NCBI GenBank assembly: GCA_041946965.1
Contig: JBHGBM010000062.1
Location: 1-33,924, forward strand
Direction of reading: 5' to 3'
Length of the DNA stretch: 33,924 bases
From: JBHGBM01 sp041946965
GTDB lineage: Bacteria > Acidobacteriota > Terriglobia > Bryobacterales > Bryobacteraceae
In this document: piece by piece, positions 17,039 to 25,601 of the stretch
Layout of the letters: every line of letters starts with the position of its first letter
Position numbering within the stretch: position 1 is the first letter of the stretch
Made by a program: the position numbers and the translations under genes
The notes under the pieces: model-generated
Database searches by the model: none
What the model was told of the DNA's origin: nothing
What the model saw: the letters and a program-made list of their open reading frames with translations, nothing else

Positions 17039-17949
17039 GTGTTCAAATCCAGAAAATCGACTACCAAGGCTGGCCTAACAGCTACCGCATCACGAACGGA
17101 GAAGTGGAGGCCGTGGTCACCTCCGACATTGGCCCGCGCATCATGCGCTACGGCTTCACCGGCGGCCAAAACCTGTTCAAGGAATTTCCAGCCACCCTGG
17201 GCAGGTCCGGCGAGCCGGAATGGGTCATCCGCGGCGGGCATCGCATCTGGATCGCGCCGGAGGACGTCGAGAAGACCTACGCCCCCGACAACGGCCCCGT
17301 GCGCATCCAGGTGCGCGGCGGCGTGCTCGAGGCCACCCAGCCCGTGGAGCCCTCCACCGGCCTCGAGAAACGCATCGTGGTGACGATGGACGCCGCCGGC
17401 GCCGGCGTCCAGGTGCGGCACTACATCCGCAACACCCGGACCCAACCCATAGAGCTCGCGCCCTGGGCGCTCAGCGTCATGGCCCCGGGCGGCGCCGGCA
17501 TTCACGGCTTCCCCCCGCGCGGCACGCACCCGGAAATGCTGGCCCCATCCAACCCGCTGGTCATGTGGGCCTTCAGCGACCTGGCCGACCCGCGCTGGAC
17601 CTTCACCAAAAAGTACCTCATCCTGCGCCAGGACCCCGCCAACCCGGTCCCGCAGAAACTCGGCAGCTTCAACCCCGAGACCTGGGCCGCCTACCTGCTC
17701 GGCACGGAACTGTTCGTGAAGCGCTACTCGGCCCTCCCGGGAACCTATCCCGACCTCGGTTGCAGCTTCGAGACTTTCACCAACGCGGATTTCCTGGAGT
17801 TGGAAACGCTCGGCCCGCTTCAGACCCTGGCGCAGAATGCCGAGCTCGAGCACATCGAAACCTGGACGCTGCACCGGGACGTGCGCGTCGCCGCCTGGAC
17901 CGACGAAGAACTCGACCGCGCCGTGCTGCCCCTTACTTCCGCGCGGTGA
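17035..17949 (+). CDS. Galactose-mutarotase-like protein (DUF4380-like)
   Basis: A 304-residue protein without a leader. It has features of the aldose-epimerase-like beta-sandwich superfamily: an N-terminal NGEVEAVVTSDIGPRIMRYG region (22-40), then GGHRIWIAPED (68-78), where His69 and Arg70 are plausible sugar-binding residues, and regular strands after that. It resembles uncharacterised DUF4380-type proteins more than true GalM. A sugar-binding or epimerase role is inference from fold only. It is coupled to thiL by ATGA and overlaps the convergent ridA-like gene by 17 bases. Confidence 0.7.
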   Translation: MSVQIQKIDYQGWPNSYRITNGEVEAVVTSDIGPRIMRYGFTGGQNLFKEFPATLGRSGEPEWVIRGGHRIWIAPEDVEKTYAPDNGPVRIQVRGGVLEATQPVEPSTGLEKRIVVTMDAAGAGVQVRHYIRNTRTQPIELAPWALSVMAPGGAGIHGFPPRGTHPEMLAPSNPLVMWAFSDLADPRWTFTKKYLILRQDPANPVPQKLGSFNPETWAAYLLGTELFVKRYSALPGTYPDLGCSFETFTNADFLELETLGPLQTLAQNAELEHIETWTLHRDVRVAAWTDEELDRAVLPLTSAR

Positions 17950-18358
17950 CGGTCACTTCCATGCGCGCGGGCGCCGCCAGCTTGGTCACCCCCACGGTGG
18001 TGCGCGCGGGGCGGGGCTCCTTGAAGTAGGTGACGTAGATCGCGTTCATCCGCTGAAATAGCTCGATGTCGGTCAGGTACACCTGAACGCTCACCACGTT
18101 GTCGAAATCCATGCCGCCCTCCTTCAGGATGAGACGGATGTTCTCGAAGCACAGCCGCGCTTCAGCCTCGAAATCCTCCGGCACCTTGCCGGTCTTGAGA
18201 TCCTGGCCGACCAACCCCGATACGTACAGCGTGTCGCCGGTCAAAATGCCCGGACTGTAAGGCCGGCCCTTGGCGAACTCCTTGGGATGAACGGCCTTCT
18301 TCGTCGCGCCGGTAGCCGCCAGCGCGAAACTCAGCATCAGAAGCGTCAGTGTGCGCAT
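17933..18358 (-). CDS. Exported RidA-family protein
   Basis: RidA proteins hydrolyse reactive enamine/imine intermediates and usually work in the cytosol. This 141-residue member has an added N-terminal leader (about residues 1-18, hydrophobic LTLLMLSFALAA), so it is probably periplasmic. The RidA core is intact: YSPGILTGDTLYVSGLVG (34-51), the catalytic-type arginine Arg119 in PARTTVGV, and Glu134 in ARMEVTVTA, matching the active-site Arg and Glu of archetypal RidA. It lies 45 bases downstream of the SurA-like gene on the same strand. Confidence 0.9.
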   Translation of the reverse strand: MRTLTLLMLSFALAATGATKKAVHPKEFAKGRPYSPGILTGDTLYVSGLVGQDLKTGKVPEDFEAEARLCFENIRLILKEGGMDFDNVVSVQVYLTDIELFQRMNAIYVTYFKEPRPARTTVGVTKLAAPARMEVTVTARK

Positions 18359-18403
18359 AAGCCGAGCTTACACCGTTTCGGCGGGCAGGCGCCTTCGCCG
18401 CCA

Positions 18404-19426
18404 TCAGCTCTTCGCCGAAGCCCCCACAATCCGCTCCGCCAGGTAATTGACCACCTTGGAGCCGTTGCGCGCCACTTCGTAATACGCCGCCTTCAATAGC
18501 TGGTCCTTCCGGTTCAGCAGCGTCTCCCGGATGCTCTGCTGCACCCGCGGGTCGTTCAGCTCGCGCTGTCCGGCCGGCTCCTTCGAGATCAGCTTCAATA
18601 TCCGGTATCCCTCGCCCGTGTGAATCACCGGCGAAAGCGCCCCTTGCTGGAGCGACACCACCATCTTGCGCAACTCGGGGTTGGCCTTCTCCAGCGCGGA
18701 TTCCGGAATGAAGCCCATGTCGCCGCCGTTGGCCGCCGTGTTGGGATCCTCGGAATAATTCTGCGCCAGCGCCGCGAAGTCCTCGCCGCGCTTCAGCCGC
18801 GCCTGAATGTCCAGGATCTTGGCCTTTGCGTCCGCCTCGTTCTGCGCCTTGCTGTTCTTCAGGTTGCGCACGTTCGGATCCGGAGCCGGCGTCACCACGA
18901 TCTGCGCCAGGTGCACCTGCGGCTCCGCCAGGTTGAAGCTCGCCTTGTTGGCGGTGTAAAAGTTGGCCACGTCCGCGTCCGTGATGGTGATATGCGACGT
19001 GATCTCCTTGTTGATCAGCTTCTGAATGCTCAGCTCCCGCCGGATCTGCGCCTTCAGATCGTCCAGGCTCAGTTTGCGCGACTGGAGCTGCTTGTCAAAC
19101 TCCTCCTTCGTATACGGCGCCTTCAGCTCGTTGAGCTTGGTCTGCACGTCGGCGTCGCTGGCCATCAGGCCCAGCTTCTCCGCCCTCTGGAGCATGATCT
19201 CGCTGTCGATCATGCTGCGCAGCAACTCCAGCTTCTGCATCGTGATCTGGTCCTCGCTGGAGCCTTCCGGCGGCGTTGGGAACTGCGACTGGTATTCCTT
19301 GTCCAGTTCCGTGTAAGTGATCGCGCGGTTGTTCACCAGGGCCGCGGTGTTGGCGGGCGGCGACTTCCTGCACGCGGACGCAAGCAGCAGGAGCGAAACA
19401 CAGGCGAGCGCTGGGCGGGAGTGCAT
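18404..19426 (-). CDS. SurA/PrsA-like parvulin lipoprotein
   Basis: Periplasmic chaperone with peptidyl-prolyl isomerase activity. From the chosen ATG (19426) the protein has 340 residues with a lipobox (LLASAC, Cys19), a SurA-N-like helical region (about 25-160) and a parvulin domain (171-280), which contains the VHLAQIVV strand, the GEDFAALAQNYSEDP helix and NGGDMGFIPES. Another in-frame ATG at 19438 would add four residues; the GGGGT before 19426 and the compact lipoprotein leader favour the shorter form. Divergent from the oxidoreductase gene at 19512. Confidence 0.9.
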   Translation of the reverse strand: MHSRPALACVSLLLLASACRKSPPANTAALVNNRAITYTELDKEYQSQFPTPPEGSSEDQITMQKLELLRSMIDSEIMLQRAEKLGLMASDADVQTKLNELKAPYTKEEFDKQLQSRKLSLDDLKAQIRRELSIQKLINKEITSHITITDADVANFYTANKASFNLAEPQVHLAQIVVTPAPDPNVRNLKNSKAQNEADAKAKILDIQARLKRGEDFAALAQNYSEDPNTAANGGDMGFIPESALEKANPELRKMVVSLQQGALSPVIHTGEGYRILKLISKEPAGQRELNDPRVQQSIRETLLNRKDQLLKAAYYEVARNGSKVVNYLAERIVGASAKS

Positions 19427-19470
19427 ACGAAACCCCATTGTAAGCTGGAAGCACCGCGCCAGGCTCCTGC

Positions 19471-19476
19471 TAAAAT
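19471..19476 (+). promoter_or_regulatory. -10-like TAAAAT in the 19439-19511 divergent spacer
   Basis: TAAAAT lies 35 bases before the GTG at 19512, within the nine-base GCTAAAATC that recurs exactly at 27671-27679 in another divergent spacer. No good -35 is seen. It is a candidate core promoter element for the oxidoreductase gene. Confidence 0.35.
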
Positions 19477-19511
19477 CAACGTTTTCAATCCGTGTAAAAG
19501 GAGAGACCCCC

Positions 19512-20531
19512 GTGAGAGTAGGAATGATCGGCACTGGCGCGATCTCGCACAAACACGCCCAGTCCTATAAGAACATCGGCTTCGAACTGACCGTCTGCAC
19601 CGACATCAACGAAGAAGCCGGCCGCAAATTCGCCGCGCAGTACGGCGCGGAATTCGTGCCGTCCTACCAGGAAGTCTGCAAGCACCCCAAAGTCGACTTC
19701 GTGGACGTGTGCACCTTCCCCGATTTCCGCATGCAACCGCTCGAACTCTGCGCCGAATACAAGAAACACATCCAGGTGCAGAAACCCATTTCCACCAGCG
19801 TCGAGACCGCCCGGCAGATGATCGAGACCGCGCGCAAGGCCGGCATCGTGCTCGGCGTCGTCAGCCAGCACCGCTTCGACGATTCCTGCCAGTTCCTGGC
19901 GCGCGCCATCCCCGCCGGCCGCCTGGGCAGGATCCTGCAAGCCGACTGCTACGTGAAGTGGTACCGCTCCCCCCAGTATTACTCCCGCCCTATCAAGGGA
20001 AGCTGGGCCGTGGAAGGCGGCGGCGCCCTGATCAACCAGGCCATCCACCAGGTGGACATCCTCCGCTGGCTCATCGGACCGGCGCGCGAGGTGTTCGGCA
20101 TGTGGCAGTTGGGCGCCCTGCACAAGATCGAATCGGAAGACGTGGTGAACGCCATCTTCAAGTGGGCCAACGGCGCCACCGGAGTGCTGCAAGCCTCCAC
20201 GGCGTTCTGGCCGGGTTACACCGAGCACATCGAAATCCACGGCACCAAGGGAACCTGCATCATTTCGGGCGACAAGATCACTACCTGGGACGTGGAAAAC
20301 GATTCCGGCGAGCCCGCGCCGGTGGCGCCCCCCACCTACTCCGGCTCCTCGGATCCGATGGCGATTTCCCTCGAACCCTTCGAGCGGCAGTTCACCGATT
20401 TCGCCGAAGCCATCCGCACCGGCAGAAAGCCGCTGGTGTCCGGCGAATCGGGCTGCGAAGCGCTCGAGATCGTCGACGCCGTCTACCGCTCCTGCCGTTC
20501 GGGCCAGAAAGTTTCGTTGGGCGCCGCGTAA
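19512..20531 (+). CDS. Gfo/Idh/MocA-family NAD(P) oxidoreductase
   Basis: A 339-residue dehydrogenase acting on sugars, inositols or their derivatives. It has the Rossmann motif GMIGTGAISHKHA (4-16), the Asp of TDINEE after the second strand, and the conserved lysine Lys91. The usual E-K-P motif reads Q-K-P (90-92). The C-terminal domain shows GGGALINQAIHQVD with Asn175 and His179, the usual D/N-xxx-H active-site pair. The GTG at 19512 is chosen because AAAGGAGAG sits about nine bases upstream; the frame is open further upstream without similarity. There is no leader, so it is cytosolic. Substrate unknown. Confidence 0.92.
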   Translation: MRVGMIGTGAISHKHAQSYKNIGFELTVCTDINEEAGRKFAAQYGAEFVPSYQEVCKHPKVDFVDVCTFPDFRMQPLELCAEYKKHIQVQKPISTSVETARQMIETARKAGIVLGVVSQHRFDDSCQFLARAIPAGRLGRILQADCYVKWYRSPQYYSRPIKGSWAVEGGGALINQAIHQVDILRWLIGPAREVFGMWQLGALHKIESEDVVNAIFKWANGATGVLQASTAFWPGYTEHIEIHGTKGTCIISGDKITTWDVENDSGEPAPVAPPTYSGSSDPMAISLEPFERQFTDFAEAIRTGRKPLVSGESGCEALEIVDAVYRSCRSGQKVSLGAA

Positions 20532-22003
20532 ACTTCGATCCACTGGCCGTTGTGCTCCCAGCGCGCGGCCGGTTTCAGCGGCAGCGCGGCCTGGACCTCC
20601 GCCGGCGTCATCCCGGGCTCGTAGTTGTAGAAGCGGGCCCGCAGGGCGCCGGCCCAGCTTAGTACGTCCCGGCGCGGCTGCCACGCGGGGTTGAACAGGA
20701 TCAGCACCGGCCGGCCGTTCCAGTCCTGCGCCCGCAGGGTCTCGCGCCGGAAATCGCGCAACCTTCGCACCGGCAACTTGCGGCGCACGTAGCCAAACTC
20801 CGGCCGCGCCAGCGCCGCGCTCAGCGGCCACGCCGTCAACACCGCGCGCCCGGGAAAGCGGGCCTCCACATAGTCCGCCGCGGCTTGGTGCAGCCGCACG
20901 AAATCCGTGAACGCCAGGTTGTTCTCCAGCGGAAAAGCATAGGGAGGATTCCAAAAAATACCCGCCGCCAGTCCCGCCGCCAGCGCGAGTTGCGCCGCGT
21001 GCCGCGGTCCCTTCCGCCAGAAAGCCATCGCCGCCGCGAAACCCCCGTACAGAATCGGGACCACCGGAAGCAGGTAGCGCTCCAGCGCCGCCCCGCCCGT
21101 CACCGTCAGCAGCGCCACGTGCGCGGCCAATACCGTCCACGCGATGCGCCAGGCGCGCGAAGAGAACAGCGCCGTGCGCCGCCATGCCCAGACCAGCGCG
21201 GCCGACCCGATCCAGTGAAAGTCCCCCACGAACAGGTACCAGAGCCGGCGGGCCAGCGTGACGGCCAGCCGCACCGGGTGCAGCGGATACAGCAGGTTGT
21301 AGTCGGTGAACTCGCGGTTCCCGAACAGGTGCCCGGTGCGCAGTTCGAGCACCGCCAGCCACGCCGCCAGCCCAATGCCGGGCAGCAGGAACCGGAGCGC
21401 CTCGCGCCGCCTTCCTTCCCGCCACAGCCAGCCCGCGAACACCAGCGGAACGATGAGCCCCGTCTCCTTCACCAGCACCAGCGCGGTGCATGCCGCGATC
21501 GAACCCGCCATGCGCTCCTGCAAGAACAGCAGCAGCGCCACGGTGGTGAGCAGCATGGCCGGCATATCGAGCTGCGCCATCATGGCCTGCGCGAAAAACA
21601 GCGGCGAAACGCACAGAAACGCCGCGGCGGCGAAGGCCGGCCGGCCGGGCGCTTCACGGCAAAGCTGAATGGCGAGCAGAAAAGCGAACAACGCCGCGGC
21701 GGCCGCCACCGCCAGCATGGCCGCGCGCGTTACCGCGATCCCGTACCCCGCCGCGCTCCACACCAGCGCCAGGTAGGCCATCAGCCCCGGCGGGTGTACG
21801 TTGGGCGCCGCGGTCCGGGGCACCCAGGCGCCTTCACGAAACAGGTCCAGCGCGGCGGGTACGAATTGCCCCAGTTCGTCCCAGTAGAACGGCAGCCTGA
21901 GGTACGGGGCGTGGCTCGCCGCCAGCCACACCCCGAACACGGCAAGAAACACTCCGTAGGCGGCCGGCCGCACCCGCCGTGCGGCTGGAGGCGTGACGGC
22001 CAA
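20483..22003 (-). CDS. GT-C (PMT/ArnT-type) membrane glycosyltransferase
   Basis: A 506-residue multi-spanning protein with about ten hydrophobic segments. The first loop has the acidic pair Asp42-Glu43 (WDELGQ) and the HPPG motif (71-74) typical of PMT/ArnT (GT39/GT83-like) enzymes, which use polyprenyl-phosphate sugars as donors and act at the outer face of the inner membrane. The start is a TTG at 22003, with AGAGG seven bases upstream overlapping the stop of the 1181-residue gene, so translation is coupled. The acceptor could be a lipid or the neighbouring secreted protein. The 3' end overlaps the convergent oxidoreductase by 49 bases. Confidence 0.85.
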   Translation of the reverse strand: MAVTPPAARRVRPAAYGVFLAVFGVWLAASHAPYLRLPFYWDELGQFVPAALDLFREGAWVPRTAAPNVHPPGLMAYLALVWSAAGYGIAVTRAAMLAVAAAAALFAFLLAIQLCREAPGRPAFAAAAFLCVSPLFFAQAMMAQLDMPAMLLTTVALLLFLQERMAGSIAACTALVLVKETGLIVPLVFAGWLWREGRRREALRFLLPGIGLAAWLAVLELRTGHLFGNREFTDYNLLYPLHPVRLAVTLARRLWYLFVGDFHWIGSAALVWAWRRTALFSSRAWRIAWTVLAAHVALLTVTGGAALERYLLPVVPILYGGFAAAMAFWRKGPRHAAQLALAAGLAAGIFWNPPYAFPLENNLAFTDFVRLHQAAADYVEARFPGRAVLTAWPLSAALARPEFGYVRRKLPVRRLRDFRRETLRAQDWNGRPVLILFNPAWQPRRDVLSWAGALRARFYNYEPGMTPAEVQAALPLKPAARWEHNGQWIEVYAAPNETFWPERQER

Positions 22004-22012
22004 CGCCGCCCT

Positions 22013-25000
22013 CTACTTCACCACCACCGTGACGCCGTCCGCGCTCGAGGCGTCGCCCACCCGGACCACCACGGGCTGCGCGCCCGTGCCGGCGGCAAGC
22101 GGCACCTCCACGTTCACCTGCATCACGCCCGCCACCATGCCCGGCGCGGCGCCGGCGTATTGCACGTTCGCGGGCACGCCGCCGATAGTGACCGAAACCG
22201 GCAGCACCGGCCTGGGCAGCGAGTTCACGTCGCCGGAGGCGAGTTTGCCGTCTTCACCGAACGGAATTGTCTGGCCCTCGCCCGTGACGAACAGCATCAG
22301 CACCGAGCCGCGCGCGGCGCCGTTGGCCTGCGAGTTGACGCTGTAGTCCTGGTTCAGCGCGGCGGCGGGCCCGGTCCCGGATGCGTTGGCCGTGAAAATG
22401 GCCGGCGCGGAGGTCGCCACCCTCACCGGCTTGCTGTTGGACCGGTTGCCCTGGTAGATCACCTGAACGCTCGCTTCCCGGGCCCCCGCCACCTGGTACG
22501 GAACAATCGCGGAAACCTGGTTCGCCACCGCGTAAATCATGGGGCACTCCAGGCCGTTGACCAGCACCCGCACTCCGCCGGCGGTCTTCGCTACGCGGCC
22601 GTTGGCATCCAGGCTCAGCCGCGCCAGTTCCGCCGGACCCATGTTTTCGCCGAACAGCGTCATCACCATCCCCGGCGAGATCACGTTCTCGGCATAGCTG
22701 GCCGCGTTGGTCACGCGCGTCAGCGTGGGCAGCGGCCCCGCGACATCGAACACCACGTCAATGGTGCGCGAGCTGGCCGGCGTCGCCGTTGAAGCCACTT
22801 GAATTGCACCCGTGTAGCGGCCCGCCGCGAGGCCCGCGGGCAGCACCGCAATCGTCAGCGCGGCCGGGGTCGTGCCGCCGGCCGGCGTCACAACCAGCCA
22901 CGCGGCGCTGCTCGTGGCCGTGAACCCGAGCGCCGCGCCCGTGCTGCTCACCTGCACGCGCTGCGCGGCCGGCGGCGGGCCGTCCGTGCGAAAACTGAAA
23001 CTGAGCGCCGAAAGATCCACCGTGATCACCGGAGCGGGCCGTACCGTGAGCGACACGTTCACCGTCTGCGGGCTGCCCTGCGCGCCCGCCGAGGTAATCG
23101 TGACCGTGCCGTTGTAAGTGCCCGCGCCAAGCCCCGCGGGGGAGACCGACACGTTCAGCGTGGCGGGCGTCGAGCCCGAGGCCGGGGTTGCCGTGATCCA
23201 GTTCGTCGAAGCCGTGGCGCTGAACGTGAGCGAGGCGCCGCTGCTGGAAACCTGCACCGTCTTGGCGGCCGGGGCCGCTTCACCCTGGGTGTAGTCGAAG
23301 CTCAGGTTGAGCGGGTTGGCGGAAAGCGTTCCCGCAAGGCCGCCGCCCACCGTCAGCGTCACCGGGATATTGACGGTGCCGTTCTGCGTGGTAACGGCAA
23401 TGTTCCCGCTGTAAGTCCCCGCGGAAAGCGTAGCGGACGCCACCTGCACCGTCAGCGTGGCGGGCGTCGACCCGTACGCCGGCGTCACCTGGAGCCAGCC
23501 GCCTCCCGACGTAATCGAGGCCGTGTACGTGCTGGCCACGTCGGTGGAGATTGACACCGTCTGCGCCGCCGGCGTCCCGCCCACGCCGGTCGTGAAGGTC
23601 AGCGAGGCCGGGTTCGCCGAGAGCCCCTGCGTGCCGTACACGTTGATGACCACCGGGATCGTGATCGGCGAGTTCGCCGCCGCGCCCGCGCTCGGATTGG
23701 TGGCCGTGATCGTCACGCTTCCGGAGTTGATCCCCACCGGCAGTCCCAACACGCTCGGAACGATGGCCAGGTTGGTCCCCGTCACTCCCACCTGCGGCTG
23801 CACCTGAAGCCACGTGGTCCCCGTCGTGGCGCTGAAATTGAACGCCGTGGCGGCGCTGCTGGTGCTGATCTGGACCATCTGCGGACCGGGAGCCGTGCTG
23901 CCCGCCTGGTAATTCAGCGTGATGTTGCCCGGCCCCGGAATCACCACCGGGGTCGAGGCGATGGCCAGCCTCACCGGAATGTTCATGGTGCCCAGCGACG
24001 ACGTCACCGTGATGGTCGCGTCGTAATTGCCCGCCGCCATGCCGGTGGCGTTGGTGTTCACCGTCGCCGTGATCTGCCCCGGCGTCAGGCCCACGGTCGG
24101 CGATATCGTCAGCCAGTTGTTGCCCGTGGTGATGGTGGCCGAAGCCGTGTAGCTGCTGTTCGTCCCGCCCGCCACCACGATGGTCTGGTACGGCGGCGCC
24201 ACGCCCCCCTGCTGCATGGAGAAGGTCAGCGAACTGGGTCCGGCCACCGTGCTGCCGTAGCCGCCCGTCCCCACCTGAAACGTGACCGGCACATTGAAGG
24301 TGGCCACCGGGCTGCTGCTGCTGATCTGCACGTAGCCCGTGTAAGTCGCCGCGGTGAGGTTGGTCGGATTCACGTAGACGTAAACGCTGGAACCGCTCTG
24401 GGTGGCGCTCAACCAGCCTCCCGTGGAGTAAGCGTATACCGTGAAGGCGGTACTGCCGTACACGACGAATGACTGGCCGGCTGGATAGGACGTGCTGCCG
24501 GGCAGGTACGTGAACGTCAGCGAATTGGGCGAAGCGCTCACCGTTCCCGTGGCGTTCATGTTAAGGGTGACGTTCACGTAGGCCACGTAGCCGTAAGAAT
24601 CCCGGATCGTCAGCGTGGCTTGACACACGCTGAGAGCGCACCCGCTCACCACCGGCGTGATCGTGAGGTAGGCCGTGCCCGAAGTAAAGATCCCCGAGAG
24701 CGGGCTGATCTGGAGCCAAGCGGGATACGTCTGATCCACCGTGAAACTCATTGCGCCGATATTGCTCTGAAGCGTAAGCTGAGCCCCGGTGGGCGTCTGC
24801 TGCCCCGTCACGTAATCGAACACAACGTTCGAGTTGCTCACCCACAGGTAACTCGTTCCGCCCACCGTCAAAGTGACGCTCACAGTAACCGCCGTACCCC
24901 CGCTGGGGGTCACGGTGATCGTACCGTTATACGTCCCCGCCGGCAGGTTCGCGGCGTTCGCCGCGACCTGCAACTGCACGGTTCCGTTGGCAACGGTAGT

Positions 25001-25558
25001 GCCGCTGGCAGGCGTCACGCTCAGCCACATGGTCGGCGACCCTAGCGCCACCGAGGCCGCGGCGGTGAAGTTGACTGCATATCCGCCGCTCGAAACCGAC
25101 AGTGTCTGAGCAGGCAGCACGCCTCCACCCACCGACGATGCAAACTGCATCGGGACGCTCGGGCTAACCTGGAGTGTCGGCGCGGTCGTCGAGAAAGTCA
25201 CGCTGATGTCGGCGGTGGAGTTGTCGTCCCCGGTGACCGTGCACTTACCCGTCAGTGTCGTTGGAAACCAACTCAGGACACTTACGTTCAACGCAACCCG
25301 CACGCTGGTTTCGGACAGAACTGTGCCCTGGAATGCAGGGTATGTGGCGCCCGCCGGGGAAGTCACGGTGCCAGTGCAGGCGATGCTCTTCGCCTTGGCG
25401 CCCGCTATGGTGACTTCTTGATACTGCAAGCCCTGTGCGGACGATAGAGTCACTGCTGACGGGTCAGCGGTAATCGCGGCAAGCACCGGCGCGGCAGCCA
25501 GTAACACTGCAACCAAAGTTAAGCAGAAGACGCGAACGGAGATCGTCGGAAGACGCAT
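22013..25558 (-). CDS. Large secreted BACON-like repeat protein with TIGR03437 C-terminal domain
   Basis: An 1181-residue exported protein with a leader at 1-27 (cut after VLA). A first degenerate Ig-like module is followed by eight BACON-like modules marked by a WL-x-x-x-P motif; their tryptophans are at 178, 281, 382, 482, 583, 688, 787 and 887, a period of 99-105 residues. Each ends in a G-x-Y-x-G-x-I-x-V strand and a VPVTLTV-like strand. Residues 949-1181 match the domain I know as TIGR03437 (NAASY, SPGMVMTLFGENMG, VSAIVPYQV), abundant in Solibacter-type acidobacteria. It is extremely rich in Ser, Thr, Gly and Val. The role is probably surface adhesion or polysaccharide binding. A GAGG ribosome site precedes the ATG. 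Confidence 0.88.
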   Translation of the reverse strand: MRLPTISVRVFCLTLVAVLLAAAPVLAAITADPSAVTLSSAQGLQYQEVTIAGAKAKSIACTGTVTSPAGATYPAFQGTVLSETSVRVALNVSVLSWFPTTLTGKCTVTGDDNSTADISVTFSTTAPTLQVSPSVPMQFASSVGGGVLPAQTLSVSSGGYAVNFTAAASVALGSPTMWLSVTPASGTTVANGTVQLQVAANAANLPAGTYNGTITVTPSGGTAVTVSVTLTVGGTSYLWVSNSNVVFDYVTGQQTPTGAQLTLQSNIGAMSFTVDQTYPAWLQISPLSGIFTSGTAYLTITPVVSGCALSVCQATLTIRDSYGYVAYVNVTLNMNATGTVSASPNSLTFTYLPGSTSYPAGQSFVVYGSTAFTVYAYSTGGWLSATQSGSSVYVYVNPTNLTAATYTGYVQISSSSPVATFNVPVTFQVGTGGYGSTVAGPSSLTFSMQQGGVAPPYQTIVVAGGTNSSYTASATITTGNNWLTISPTVGLTPGQITATVNTNATGMAAGNYDATITVTSSLGTMNIPVRLAIASTPVVIPGPGNITLNYQAGSTAPGPQMVQISTSSAATAFNFSATTGTTWLQVQPQVGVTGTNLAIVPSVLGLPVGINSGSVTITATNPSAGAAANSPITIPVVINVYGTQGLSANPASLTFTTGVGGTPAAQTVSISTDVASTYTASITSGGGWLQVTPAYGSTPATLTVQVASATLSAGTYSGNIAVTTQNGTVNIPVTLTVGGGLAGTLSANPLNLSFDYTQGEAAPAAKTVQVSSSGASLTFSATASTNWITATPASGSTPATLNVSVSPAGLGAGTYNGTVTITSAGAQGSPQTVNVSLTVRPAPVITVDLSALSFSFRTDGPPPAAQRVQVSSTGAALGFTATSSAAWLVVTPAGGTTPAALTIAVLPAGLAAGRYTGAIQVASTATPASSRTIDVVFDVAGPLPTLTRVTNAASYAENVISPGMVMTLFGENMGPAELARLSLDANGRVAKTAGGVRVLVNGLECPMIYAVANQVSAIVPYQVAGAREASVQVIYQGNRSNSKPVRVATSAPAIFTANASGTGPAAALNQDYSVNSQANGAARGSVLMLFVTGEGQTIPFGEDGKLASGDVNSLPRPVLPVSVTIGGVPANVQYAGAAPGMVAGVMQVNVEVPLAAGTGAQPVVVRVGDASSADGVTVVVK
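22739..25171 (-). repeat. Tandem ~300-bp coding repeats (eight modules)
   Basis: Eight diverged copies of a 297-315 base unit inside the secreted protein gene. The last three are closest: a 19-base string beginning TCAGCGTGGCGGG is identical at 23155-23173 and 23452-23470 (offset exactly 297), and a related copy starts at 22855 (offset 300). Earlier modules share only protein-level similarity. Confidence 0.75.
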
Positions 25559-25601
25559 GGCTATTAAACCTCGGCATCCCGATGGTACTCCAAGCCGTGC
25601 G

